The notes under the pieces are model-generated. The model searched no databases, was not told where the DNA came from, and worked only from the letters and a program-made list of their open reading frames with translations. From Flavobacterium sp. J27 (GTDB lineage Bacteria; Bacteroidota; Bacteroidia; Flavobacteriales; Flavobacteriaceae): a stretch of DNA of 64,000 nt. The stretch spans positions 102,810-166,809 of the forward strand of contig NZ_PJQW01000012.1 in assembly GCF_004303025.1 (NCBI RefSeq). The letters run 5' to 3'. A program made the translations under genes and the position numbers. This document shows, one piece after another, positions 44,301 through 51,965 of this stretch. How positions within the stretch are numbered: position 1 is the stretch's first letter; the number at the start of each line of letters is the position of its first letter.

Positions 44301-45786
44301 AATCTACATTCGCTTTAAAATTATAATTCTTAACTTTCGAACTAAGGTCTACTAAACCATCAAAATCCATTTTTAAATTAGGATCATTACTATTAAAATA
44401 ACCTTTAAAATAAGGCATTTTCATAGTTCCATCTACCGTAATATTTTGATAATTATATTTATTGTAATAAAAGGCATCAATTTTCCCTTTTACATTCGTA
44501 TTTAAATACTTTTGTGTAAAACCCTGTCCTTCAACATCTAAATTAAGTGTTACTTTACCTATTTCTTTTTCATTTAAAAATTCCCCTAAACTAAAATCTT
44601 CTAAAACCACATTACCTTGGTAGGTCGCGTTATCAATATTAGCTAAATCCTGAATAGATAAATTAGTAATCACACTTCCAAGAACAGAGCCAATTTTAAT
44701 GTCTGAATTAATATAATTATCCGTTAATTCTACATTTCCATTAAGGTTCACATTCCCCAGTTTAGCCAAAGAAGAGGGAAGGCTATTTCCTAAAATATTT
44801 GGCAAAATTGCAACTAACTTAGTATAATCAGAATTTATTTTTTGAAATTTACCATTAATATAAAATGATTCATTTTTGCTAAATAAGTTTTTGAATTGTA
44901 CTGTTCCTAATATTTCAGAATTATTTTTATCTTTTAAATGAAGGTTTTCTGTTGTAAAATTATTTAATGTTCCAATCAAATGGGTATCCACATCAAAAAT
45001 ATTATCTTTACCAAATTCATTATAAAAATAATTTAAATCATTGGATGAAATAGTCGCTTCATCCATTCTAACATCAAAAATTACTTTATTATTAAAATCT
45101 GAAAAATCGGTTCGATTATACCGTAATTCAACAATACCTCTCATTAACGATTCTGTTGTTTTTAAATATAATTTTTCTAATAAAATATTTTTCTTGGTAT
45201 AAGTAAAATTAGATGTAAGATTTTCTACAATAAGCCCTCTATGATCGTGAAACTTTAATTGTTCAATAAAAGTAGTTACATCAGATCCTTTTATATAAAA
45301 ATCTTTTACAACTCCATTTAAATGTGTAAAATTTAAAATTCTCGGATTTTGCAAGTTTTCATTGATATAGTTCAATTTAGAATTAAACAAAGTGATTGAA
45401 CTTGATTTCATTCTAAATCTCCCTGAAGAAGGTGTTCCGTCATCAAAAGAATCAATAAACTTATCAATATTAGTGTAATCTTCTCCTTTGTATTGTTTCA
45501 AATTAAAAGTTAAACCATCTAATATAACACTCCCTAAATAAGGATGCCCATTGTTATATAATTCTTTAACACTCATAATTGAAGTGTTTAATCGTTTTAT
45601 GTAAAACAATGTGTCTTTATGATGATCTTTTATTAAAATTCCTTTTAGTTTAACAGAACCAAAGGCAGTAAAGGTTAATTTTTCAATATTTATATCAGTA
45701 CCAAATTCTTTATTTACCTCATTTGTAGCATATCTACCTAAAGCAGTTTGTACAAATGGTAATGATAACAAAATAACTGATACCAA
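41350..45786 (-). CDS. tamB: TamB-like translocation/assembly protein
   Basis: 1478 residues if started at the TTG at 45786. The length, the repetitive beta-rich sequence throughout and a C-terminal TamB/DUF490 domain (VQVQLQLNEDGSLRARVFNRE...) identify it. TamB spans the periplasm and moves proteins or lipids to the outer membrane. The frame stays open upstream to a TAA at 45856-45858 and encodes a lysine-rich start plus full membrane helix (KKFKKIFFRTLVAILIFILV, about 45843-45786) that the TTG start would cut in half. No ATG/GTG/TTG is available there, so the real start is likely AUC (45843) or AUU (45852). Confidence 0.9.
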   Translation of the reverse strand: MVSVILLSLPFVQTALGRYATNEVNKEFGTDINIEKLTFTAFGSVKLKGILIKDHHKDTLFYIKRLNTSIMSVKELYNNGHPYLGSVILDGLTFNLKQYKGEDYTNIDKFIDSFDDGTPSSGRFRMKSSSITLFNSKLNYINENLQNPRILNFTHLNGVVKDFYIKGSDVTTFIEQLKFHDHRGLIVENLTSNFTYTKKNILLEKLYLKTTESLMRGIVELRYNRTDFSDFNNKVIFDVRMDEATISSNDLNYFYNEFGKDNIFDVDTHLIGTLNNFTTENLHLKDKNNSEILGTVQFKNLFSKNESFYINGKFQKINSDYTKLVAILPNILGNSLPSSLAKLGNVNLNGNVELTDNYINSDIKIGSVLGSVITNLSIQDLANIDNATYQGNVVLEDFSLGEFLNEKEIGKVTLNLDVEGQGFTQKYLNTNVKGKIDAFYYNKYNYQNITVDGTMKMPYFKGYFNSNDPNLKMDFDGLVDLSSKVKNYNFKANVDYADLHALQFSKTDTISIFKGKVVFLAKGNNLDDLDGVLQVENVSYQNDKDSYFFEDFQLNSSFDSQRVRTITINSKDIISGKVVGKFKINQVRKILENAVGSLYANYSPNKLQKGQFLDFNFVIYNKIVDIFVPEVSIDENTRMRGRINADLGKFEFDFRSPGVLAFGNHFKKIKIDIDNKNPLYNTYIEMDTIRTKNYKVSDFNLINLTMNDTLFVRSEFKGGSKLEDNFSLNIYHTIDENKQSVIGFKKSEVNFKDYLWFINEEENNDNKIIFDKTFKDFKFQKIRLSHNNQNMDFYGEMRDSTYKDFNLTFNDVDLDKVTPSLDSIALDGKLNGFIKFKQDNQYYKPLSDIKIDSLQINKYPVGNMFLLVEGNDEFNEFDIDSYIVQKGSERFNLNGTLKYRDNQSTLNMEATFSRFDLAPFGSLIGDVITNVRGDATGSASIRGLVTNPEVDGRLYLNDAGLKAPYLNVDYNFEKNAIVDLTEKEFLFRNIVITDTEYDTKGVLRGSVKHSMFSDWELDLEVRTNNLLALNTKDSEDAYYYGTAFLNGSAKISGSIESLLVTVTGESEKGTSIKIPVRDAEDVGRKPYYTFIKEEDLLKNKSKGAINNKYNGLELNLDFDIDTDAEIEVILDRESGHAMKGNGYGSMRMEINTLGKFLMYGDFQVQEGEYNFKKAGLIDKKFTVKKGSTIRWEGDPLGAILNLEAIYKTQANPSVLIESSSFTTNRKLPTEVSIVINGSLSNPEPDFNINFPTVSSVLKSEIDYRLQNKDVRQNQAFALLAFGSFTTPENAGSVAYGSLFEKASSLFNDIISDQDSKLQVGVNYDQADRVNQISGRVGLTLSTQINDKISINGKVGVPVGGVTESVLVGDVEVQLQLNEDGSLRARVFNRENDINYNIGEGIGYTQGLGLSYSVDFDTFGEMLRKIFTKAKNKTSNTSSNDDIPDSEELWDKKYYIRKNKEIEEEKEKKKDLDKVPEIE

Positions 45787-45895
45787 TATAAAAATAAGTA
45801 TAGCTACTAATGTTCTAAAGAATATTTTTTTAAATTTTTTGATACTATAAATTGTTTAAATTTGTCAAGAAAAGTAAATCTTTTTGAATAATCCA

Positions 45896-45927
45896 CAAAA
45901 ATAATGAATTTTGTAAGATAATTACAA
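45896..45927 (-). promoter_or_regulatory. Promoter of tamB: TTG-N21-TATTTTTG
   Basis: -7 TATTTTTG (plus 45896-45903) and -33 TTG (plus 45925-45927). Predicted start is near 45890, about 40-50 nt before the candidate AUU/AUC starts; the transcript contains no in-frame AUG before the conserved region. Confidence 0.6.
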
Positions 45928-45960
45928 TTGACTTTATGCAAATTTCATGCCCTTTTTTAG

Positions 45961-46980
45961 ATGAAAAAAAACATATATACATTAGCTATTGAAAGTTCTT
46001 GTGACGATACTTCCGCAGCTATTCTTTGTAACGATAAAGTGCTATCAAATATTGTTGCTAGACAAGCCATTCATGAAGAATATGGTGGTGTAGTACCTGA
46101 ACTTGCTTCTAGGGCCCATCAACAAAATATTGTACCTGTGGTTGATGTTGCTATTAAGAAAGCAAATATAAAAAAAGAAGATCTTAACTGTATTGCTTTT
46201 ACACAAGGTCCTGGTTTAATGGGATCATTATTAGTAGGCGGTTCATTTGCTAAATCAATGAGCATGGCTCTTCATATACCACTCATTGCAGTAAACCATA
46301 TGAAAGCACATATTTTAGCCCATTTTATAGATGAAGTGGGTTTTGAAAAGCCTACTTTCCCTTTTTTAGCATTAACAATTAGTGGTGGTCACACCCAAAT
46401 TGTCCAAGTAAATAGCTTTTTTGATTTAAAAATTATTGGAGAAACTACAGATGACGCTGTAGGGGAAGCTTTCGATAAATCGGCAAAAATATTAGGCCTA
46501 CCTTATCCTGGTGGCCCATTAATTGATAAATATGCTCAAGAAGGCAATCCAAAAGCGTTTACATTTACAAAACCGAAGGTAGATGGGCTCAATTTTAGTT
46601 TTAGTGGTTTAAAAACCCAAATTTTATATTTTATTCAGAAAAATATGGCTGAAAACCCTAATTTTATAAATGAAAATAGAAATGATATTTGTGCTTCAAT
46701 TCAATACACAATCATAACTATTTTAATAGATAAATTAAAACTAGCCGTTCAAGAAACTGGTATCAAACAAATTGCCATAGGTGGAGGTGTATCAGCAAAT
46801 AGCGGTATTCGTAAAACCCTTAAAGAAACTGAAAAAAAATGGGGTTGGAAAACCTATATTCCAAAATTTGAATACACAACAGATAATGCAGCTATGATAG
46901 GAATTGTAGGATATTATAACTATCTTGAAAATAATTTTAACACAAACGATATCGTTTCTAAAGCAAGAATTGAATTTTAA
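45961..46980 (+). CDS. tsaD: tRNA N6-threonylcarbamoyladenosine synthase TsaD
   Basis: 339 residues. Opens TLAIESSCDDTSAAIL; metal-binding His pair in NHMKAHILAH; SGGHTQIV, GEAFDKSAKIL and GGGVSANSGIR blocks are standard. Transfers threonylcarbamoyl to A37 of tRNAs that read ANN codons. Divergent from tamB and first of tsaD-rsmE-DUF4159 (1 nt gap to rsmE). Confidence 0.96.
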   Translation: MKKNIYTLAIESSCDDTSAAILCNDKVLSNIVARQAIHEEYGGVVPELASRAHQQNIVPVVDVAIKKANIKKEDLNCIAFTQGPGLMGSLLVGGSFAKSMSMALHIPLIAVNHMKAHILAHFIDEVGFEKPTFPFLALTISGGHTQIVQVNSFFDLKIIGETTDDAVGEAFDKSAKILGLPYPGGPLIDKYAQEGNPKAFTFTKPKVDGLNFSFSGLKTQILYFIQKNMAENPNFINENRNDICASIQYTIITILIDKLKLAVQETGIKQIAIGGGVSANSGIRKTLKETEKKWGWKTYIPKFEYTTDNAAMIGIVGYYNYLENNFNTNDIVSKARIEF

Positions 46981-46981
46981 C

Positions 46982-47686
46982 ATGCAATTATTTTATAATC
47001 CAGACATAAAAAAAGAAGATACTTTTTTTACTTTCGACAAAGAAGAAAGTAAACATATTATAAAAGTCTTACGAAAAAAAGAGGGTGATAAAATTCAATT
47101 ATCCAACGGAAAAGGATATCTTTTTTTTGGAGAAATAATATTAGCATCAGATAAAAAATGTCAAATAAAAATTACCGATTCTAAATTTATTGCTCCAAGA
47201 AATTATAAAATTCATTTAGCCGTTGCTCCTACCAAAATGAATGATCGCTATGAATGGTTTTTAGAAAAAGCTACCGAAATTGGTATCGATGAAATTACAC
47301 CAATAATTTGCGAACATTCTGAAAGAAAGATTTTTAAAACAGACCGAGCTGAGAAAATTTTGCAAGCTGCTATGAAACAATCATTACAATATTACCTGCC
47401 AAAATTAAATGCTCCGATTCCTTTTTTAGATTTTATTTCCAAAGAATATACTGAAAAAAAATATATTGCTCATTGCGAAGAGCAAGATAAAAAATCATTT
47501 AAAGATACTATTCAAAAGAAGGAAGATACAGTAGTATTGATAGGTCCAGAAGGTGATTTTTCTCTTCATGAAATAGAAACAGCTTTACAAAAGAAATTCA
47601 TTCCAGTAACCCTAGGAAATACCAGATTAAGAACAGAAACGGCCGCTATTGTCGCTTGTCATACTATTGTTTTAAAAAATGAATAA
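46982..47686 (+). CDS. rsmE: 16S rRNA m3U1498 methyltransferase RsmE
   Basis: 234 residues from the ATG at 46982 (MQLFYNPDIKKEDTFFTF), one base after the tsaD stop; the longer frame would overlap tsaD. SPOUT trefoil-knot motifs IGPEGDFSLHEIETAL and LGNTRLRTETAAI bind SAM. Methylates U1498 in 16S rRNA. Next gene overlaps or abuts the stop. Confidence 0.93.
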   Translation: MQLFYNPDIKKEDTFFTFDKEESKHIIKVLRKKEGDKIQLSNGKGYLFFGEIILASDKKCQIKITDSKFIAPRNYKIHLAVAPTKMNDRYEWFLEKATEIGIDEITPIICEHSERKIFKTDRAEKILQAAMKQSLQYYLPKLNAPIPFLDFISKEYTEKKYIAHCEEQDKKSFKDTIQKKEDTVVLIGPEGDFSLHEIETALQKKFIPVTLGNTRLRTETAAIVACHTIVLKNE

Positions 47687-48326
47687 CATGAAAAAATATT
47701 TTTTCCTTCTTTTATTAATTTCAACCTGTGCAACAGCTCAAGAAATAGGTATTTTAAAATACTCTGGAGGTGGTGATTGGTATGCCAATCCTACATCTTT
47801 GCCTAATTTAGTTGTGTTCTGTAACCAAAATATCAATACAAAAATAAATTCAAAAATTGCTACAGTTGAAGCAACAAGTTCCGATATCTTTTCATATCCA
47901 TTTCTTCATATGACGGGTCACGGAAATGTTGTTTTTTCGCCTACCGAAATAGAAAATTTAAGAGATTATTTAACTTCTGGTGGTTTTTTACATATTGATG
48001 ACAACTATGGCATGGATGAATATATCCGAAAAGAAATTAGCAAATTATTTCCGCAAAACAATCTTCAGGAGATACCTATAAATCATGAGATTTTTAAAGC
48101 ACCTTATAATTTTCCAAACGGTTTACCAAAAATACATGAACATGATAACAAACGTCCACAAGCATTTGGTATTTTTATTGAGAATCGTTTAGTACTATTA
48201 TACACCTATGAATGTGATTTAGGAGACGGATGGGAAAACGCTGAAATTCATAATGATCCTATTGAAATAAGAGAAAAAGCTTTAAAAATGGGAGCTAACA
48301 TTATAAATTACGCATTTAAAAACTAA
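47679..48326 (+). CDS. DUF4159 secreted protein
   Basis: 215 residues from ATG 47679, or 212 from the ATG at 47688, which is directly followed by MKKYFFLLLLISTCATAQ, a signal peptide. The mature part (IGILKYSGGGDWYANPTSL, FLHMTGHGNVVFSPTEIENLRDYLTSGGFLHIDDNYGMDEYIRKEI) is the DUF4159 domain, which has a glutamine-amidotransferase-like look but unknown function. Overlaps the rsmE stop by 8 bp if started at 47679. Confidence 0.85.
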   Translation: MNNMKKYFFLLLLISTCATAQEIGILKYSGGGDWYANPTSLPNLVVFCNQNINTKINSKIATVEATSSDIFSYPFLHMTGHGNVVFSPTEIENLRDYLTSGGFLHIDDNYGMDEYIRKEISKLFPQNNLQEIPINHEIFKAPYNFPNGLPKIHEHDNKRPQAFGIFIENRLVLLYTYECDLGDGWENAEIHNDPIEIREKALKMGANIINYAFKN

Positions 48327-48504
48327 AAACAATAACATATTTATTATTATTTAATAAAATAATTGAGATTTTTGCAATTATATAGAAATCTTTTTTATAA
48401 AACAATATCTTTACTTCACTTTTTTTTGAAAAATGAGACTTTTTTTGACATAATATTGTGCTGTTATAAAATAACATAACCTTAACATTAACAAACAAAT
48501 AATT

Positions 48505-49464
48505 ATGAAAAAAATCGTTGTTTTAGCATCTGTGCTAATTTTAGGATTTTCATGTCAAAATGAAGACAAAAACATTACTGATGAAGCAAATTCTAAAGAT
48601 CTTGCTGCTGCCGCGCACAGAGGTTGTGCTTCAGAAGAAGTATTACAAAGACAATTAAAAGAAGATCCAGGATTGGCTCAAAGAATGAGAGATATTGAAG
48701 TTCAAACAGCTGATGCAATCGCTCAAGGTAGAATTGTTAACGGTGTAGTTGAAATCCCAGTAGTAGTAAATGTATTATACAGAACTTCTGCTGAAAACAT
48801 TTCTCAATCTCAAATTCAATCCCAAATTGATGTATTAAATAAAGATTTTAATGCTCAAAATTCAGATTACAATACCGCTAACAACCCATACTCAAGTGTA
48901 CGTGCTAATGTAGGCATTCGTTTTGTTTTAGATGCAATTTACAGAAAATCAACTACTAAAACATCTTGGGGTACAAATGATGCTTGTAAAAAAACTGCTA
49001 ATGGTGGTATGGCTCCTACTTCACCAACTACTAAATTAAATCTTTGGGTAGCAACTATTGGTGGCGGAATTTTAGGATATGCACAATTCCCTGGTGGATC
49101 TTCTTCTACAGATGGTGTTGTTATTGATTCTAAATACTTTGGAACTACTGGAACTGCAACATATCCATTTAACTTAGGAAGAACTGCTACTCACGAAGTA
49201 GGACACTGGATGAATTTACGTCATATTTGGGGTGATGCAACTTGTGGTTCAGATTTAGTTTCTGATACACCAACTCACAATACTGCAAATTATGGTGTAC
49301 CAGCAGTAGGACATAGAAGTACTTGTTCAGGCACACCTTTAGAAATGTATATGAACTATATGGATTATACAGACGATAGAGGAATGTACATGTTTTCTAA
49401 TGGTCAAAAAAGCAGAATGCTAGCTATTTTCAATGTAGGAGGTTCTAGAGCTTCTTTCAGATAA
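48505..49464 (+). CDS. M43 metalloprotease lipoprotein, copy 1
   Basis: 319 residues. Lipobox LGFSC then QNEDKN, an acidic lipoprotein export-type signal pointing to the cell surface. The pappalysin-type zinc motif HEVGHWMNLRHIWGD has ligands His230, His234 and His240; the metzincin Gly is Asn here. The Met-turn is MYMNYMDYTDDRGMYMFSNGQ. Probably digests extracellular proteins. The neighbour at 49862 is a close paralogue (about 88% identical over ~282 residues by my count). A promoter-like TTTG-N22-TAATATTG lies at 48425-48458. Confidence 0.93.
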   Translation: MKKIVVLASVLILGFSCQNEDKNITDEANSKDLAAAAHRGCASEEVLQRQLKEDPGLAQRMRDIEVQTADAIAQGRIVNGVVEIPVVVNVLYRTSAENISQSQIQSQIDVLNKDFNAQNSDYNTANNPYSSVRANVGIRFVLDAIYRKSTTKTSWGTNDACKKTANGGMAPTSPTTKLNLWVATIGGGILGYAQFPGGSSSTDGVVIDSKYFGTTGTATYPFNLGRTATHEVGHWMNLRHIWGDATCGSDLVSDTPTHNTANYGVPAVGHRSTCSGTPLEMYMNYMDYTDDRGMYMFSNGQKSRMLAIFNVGGSRASFR

Positions 49465-49861
49465 AAACAAAATAAATATCATTTAAAAGCCATCAAATTT
49501 TGATGGCTTTTTTATTTTAATTAATTTACCATTCTTTTCATAAGGAAAGAATCAAGAATATATTCAGTAAATGAGTTTAAAAAATATACTATTTTTCCTA
49601 AAAAAATCGTCCTTTAAAAGAAACATTTAATCCAAAAAAGTTATTTAAGTAATCTTTTTTTAGCTTTTTATTAACTTTTTATTAAAATTATAGAATTCGT
49701 AAAACCCTTTAAAAATAAGGACTTAAATTACATATAATTATCATTATTAACAGTTTTTACAAATAATATGTAAAAATTTTATATAAAAAAATAACAATAT
49801 TAACATTTAATGTTATATAATTGCAATGTAAATATTTTTAACAACCAAACAAATTTACATT
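49465..49861. other. 397-bp gap between the two M43 genes
   Basis: Contains the terminator of copy 1 (49485-49513), a doubled CTTTTTATTAA (49664-49685), a perfect palindrome TAACAT-TTA-ATGTTA (49801-49815) touching a near -7 box TATAATTG (49816-49823), and a purine-free AC-rich leader before copy 2. No open frame or RNA gene. Confidence 0.75.
49485..49513 (+). terminator. Terminator of M43 copy 1
   Basis: AAAAGCCATCA (49485-49495) and TGATGGCTTTT (49501-49511) with a 5-nt loop and T-run. Confidence 0.88.
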
Positions 49862-50812
49862 ATGAAAAAAATTTTTTTAACAGTTACTGCTGCAATGCTA
49901 TTATTTTCTTGCAACAACGAAGACAATGCTGCTACTGAAACAACTGAAACAACTGCAAGTGCTCACAGAGGTTGTGCTTCTGAAGAAGTTTTACAATGGC
50001 AATTAAAAGAAGATCCAGGACTAGCTCAAAGAATGAGAGACATTGAGATAGCTACTGCTGACATGATTAGTCAAGGAAGAATTGTTAACGGAACGATGGA
50101 AATACCTGTTGTATTTAATGTATTGTATCGTACAGCAGCTGAAAATATTTCAACTGCACAACTACAATCTCAAATTGATGTTTTAAACGAAGATTTCAAT
50201 GCTCAAAATTCTGATTATAACACAGCAAATAATCCTTATTCAAGTGTTAGAGCTAATGTTGGAATTCGATTTGTATTAGACGCAGTTAATAGAAAATCAA
50301 CATCAAAATCATCTTGGGGAACTAGAGATGCAATGAAAAAGACAAAAAGAGGTGGTTTAGACCCTACATCTCCAACTACTAAACTAAACATTTGGGTTTG
50401 TACTATTGGTGGTGGTATTTTAGGATACGCTCAATTTCCAGGTGGTTCTTCAGCTACTGACGGTGTGGTTTTAGATTCTAGATATACTGGAACTGTAGGA
50501 ACTGCAACATATCCATTCAACTTAGGAAGAACTGCTACTCACGAAGTTGGGCATTGGATGAACTTACGTCATATTTGGGGTGATGCAACATGTGGTTCTG
50601 ACTTAGTAGCAGATACCCCTACTCACAATACAGCTAATTATGGAGTTCCTCCAGTAGGACATAGAAGTACATGTTCTGGTACACCATTAGAAATGTATAT
50701 GAATTATATGGACTATACTGATGATAGAGGAATGTATATGTTCTCAAATGATCAAAAAAGCAGAATGTTAGCTATCTTTAATGTAGGAGGTTCAAGAGCT
50801 TCTTTTAGATAA
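49862..50812 (+). CDS. M43 metalloprotease lipoprotein, copy 2
   Basis: 316 residues, paralogue of the gene at 48505. Lipobox LLFSC then NNEDNAAT, followed by a Thr/Glu-rich linker. Zinc motif HEVGHWMNLRHIWGD starts at His227 and is identical. Differences cluster in the propeptide-like N-terminal third and around the Cys: copy 1 has Cys in NDACKK, copy 2 in IWVCTI, while the other cysteines (HRGCASE, DATCGSD, RSTCSGT) are shared. Acts at the cell surface. Terminated by a strong hairpin. Confidence 0.93.
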   Translation: MKKIFLTVTAAMLLFSCNNEDNAATETTETTASAHRGCASEEVLQWQLKEDPGLAQRMRDIEIATADMISQGRIVNGTMEIPVVFNVLYRTAAENISTAQLQSQIDVLNEDFNAQNSDYNTANNPYSSVRANVGIRFVLDAVNRKSTSKSSWGTRDAMKKTKRGGLDPTSPTTKLNIWVCTIGGGILGYAQFPGGSSATDGVVLDSRYTGTVGTATYPFNLGRTATHEVGHWMNLRHIWGDATCGSDLVADTPTHNTANYGVPPVGHRSTCSGTPLEMYMNYMDYTDDRGMYMFSNDQKSRMLAIFNVGGSRASFR

Positions 50813-50836
50813 TAACGATTCTAAAATATTTTCTAA

Positions 50837-50865
50837 AAACTCGCTAAAAATTAGCGAGTTTTTTT
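50837..50865 (+). terminator. Terminator of M43 copy 2
   Basis: AAACTCGCTAA (50837-50847) and TTAGCGAGTTT (50851-50861), AAA loop, with a T-run to 50865 that merges into the next promoter box. Confidence 0.9.
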
Positions 50866-50872
50866 ATTTTTG
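50865..50872 (+). promoter_or_regulatory. -7 promoter box (TATTTTTG) for the AI-2E permease
   Basis: Perfect TAnnTTTG starting at the end of the M43 terminator T-run and ending 4 nt before the ATG at 50877. Confidence 0.55.
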
Positions 50873-50876
50873 ATTC

Positions 50877-51965
50877 ATGACACCAAAAGAACTTTCTTCA
50901 GGACTACTTCGTACCCTATTTATTATAGTTGGTATTAGTCTTACCCTTTTTTTATTATATAAAATTGCAATTGTAATTGTTTATTTAATTATAGCAATGG
51001 TTTTCTCTTTGATTGCTAATCCATTGGTACAATTTTTTAAAAAAAGATTAAAATTTAAAAACACATTAGCCGTAATTACAACCTTGCTTCTTTTTTTGTT
51101 GCTAATTGTGAGCTTTATATTACTTTTTGTCCCTCTAATAATTGCTCAAAGTGAAAATCTTTCCTTATTAGACATCAATTCTTTAGAAAATAGCTTCAAT
51201 AACATGATAACTAATATTAGTAGTTATCTTGAAGCGCATCATATTAACTTTAAACAACTATTTGATTCATCCTCTTTATCATCTAAAATCAATTTTACTT
51301 TTATTCCTGATATTTTTAATGGTATTATTAATATTGTTGGTAATTTTGGCATGGGATTAGCTTCTGTTTTGTTCATTTCTTTCTTTTTATTAAAAGAAAA
51401 AGACCAAGCTTTTCGAATTTTTAAATTTGTTTTACCAATAAATCATAAGGTAAAAATTTTAGCATCAATGGAAAAAATTCAACATTTGCTATCGCGTTAT
51501 TTTATTGGATTACTATTACAGTTACTAATCATTTTAATTTTATACCTTGTTGTTTTTCTCATTTTTGGTGTAGACAATGCTTTTATCATTGCATTATTAT
51601 GTGCTGTTCTAAATATTATTCCATACTTAGGACCACTTTTAGGAATGATAGTTGCTTCTTTATTAATAATGATAAGCGGCATTGGTAACGATTTTATTAA
51701 CACAACACTACCCCATACTTTTTATGTTATTTGCGGTATGCTTGTTGTACAATTAATAGATAACAATTTAAGCCAACCCATTATTTTCTCAAAAAGTACA
51801 AAATCACATCCATTGGAAATTTTTTTAGTTATCATTTGTGCAGGTATTTTATTTGGTATCACCGGAATGATTATTGCGGTTCCTAGCTATACTGCATTAA
51901 AGGTAATAGGTAAAGAATTCTTACCTGATAACAGAATCATCAAAGCCTTAACGAAAGATATTTAA
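50877..51965 (+). CDS. AI-2E (PerM-like) membrane permease
   Basis: 362 residues, about eight hydrophobic segments and the family's central soluble stretch. IPYLGPLLGMIVASLLIMISG near residue 245-265 and the later ISQPIIFSKSTKSHPLEIFLVI-type segment (written here as SQPIIFSKST) are the AI-2E family blocks. Members export AI-2 or act as Na+/H+ or other antiporters. TAATG overlap (1 bp) with the next gene. Confidence 0.88.
   Translation: MTPKELSSGLLRTLFIIVGISLTLFLLYKIAIVIVYLIIAMVFSLIANPLVQFFKKRLKFKNTLAVITTLLLFLLLIVSFILLFVPLIIAQSENLSLLDINSLENSFNNMITNISSYLEAHHINFKQLFDSSSLSSKINFTFIPDIFNGIINIVGNFGMGLASVLFISFFLLKEKDQAFRIFKFVLPINHKVKILASMEKIQHLLSRYFIGLLLQLLIILILYLVVFLIFGVDNAFIIALLCAVLNIIPYLGPLLGMIVASLLIMISGIGNDFINTTLPHTFYVICGMLVVQLIDNNLSQPIIFSKSTKSHPLEIFLVIICAGILFGITGMIIAVPSYTALKVIGKEFLPDNRIIKALTKDI

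Noticed and set aside
45786..45860. tamB N-terminus as a frameshift
   Set aside because: The alternative frame from the upstream TTG stops after seven codons and the tamB frame is open without a break, so a non-canonical start is simpler.
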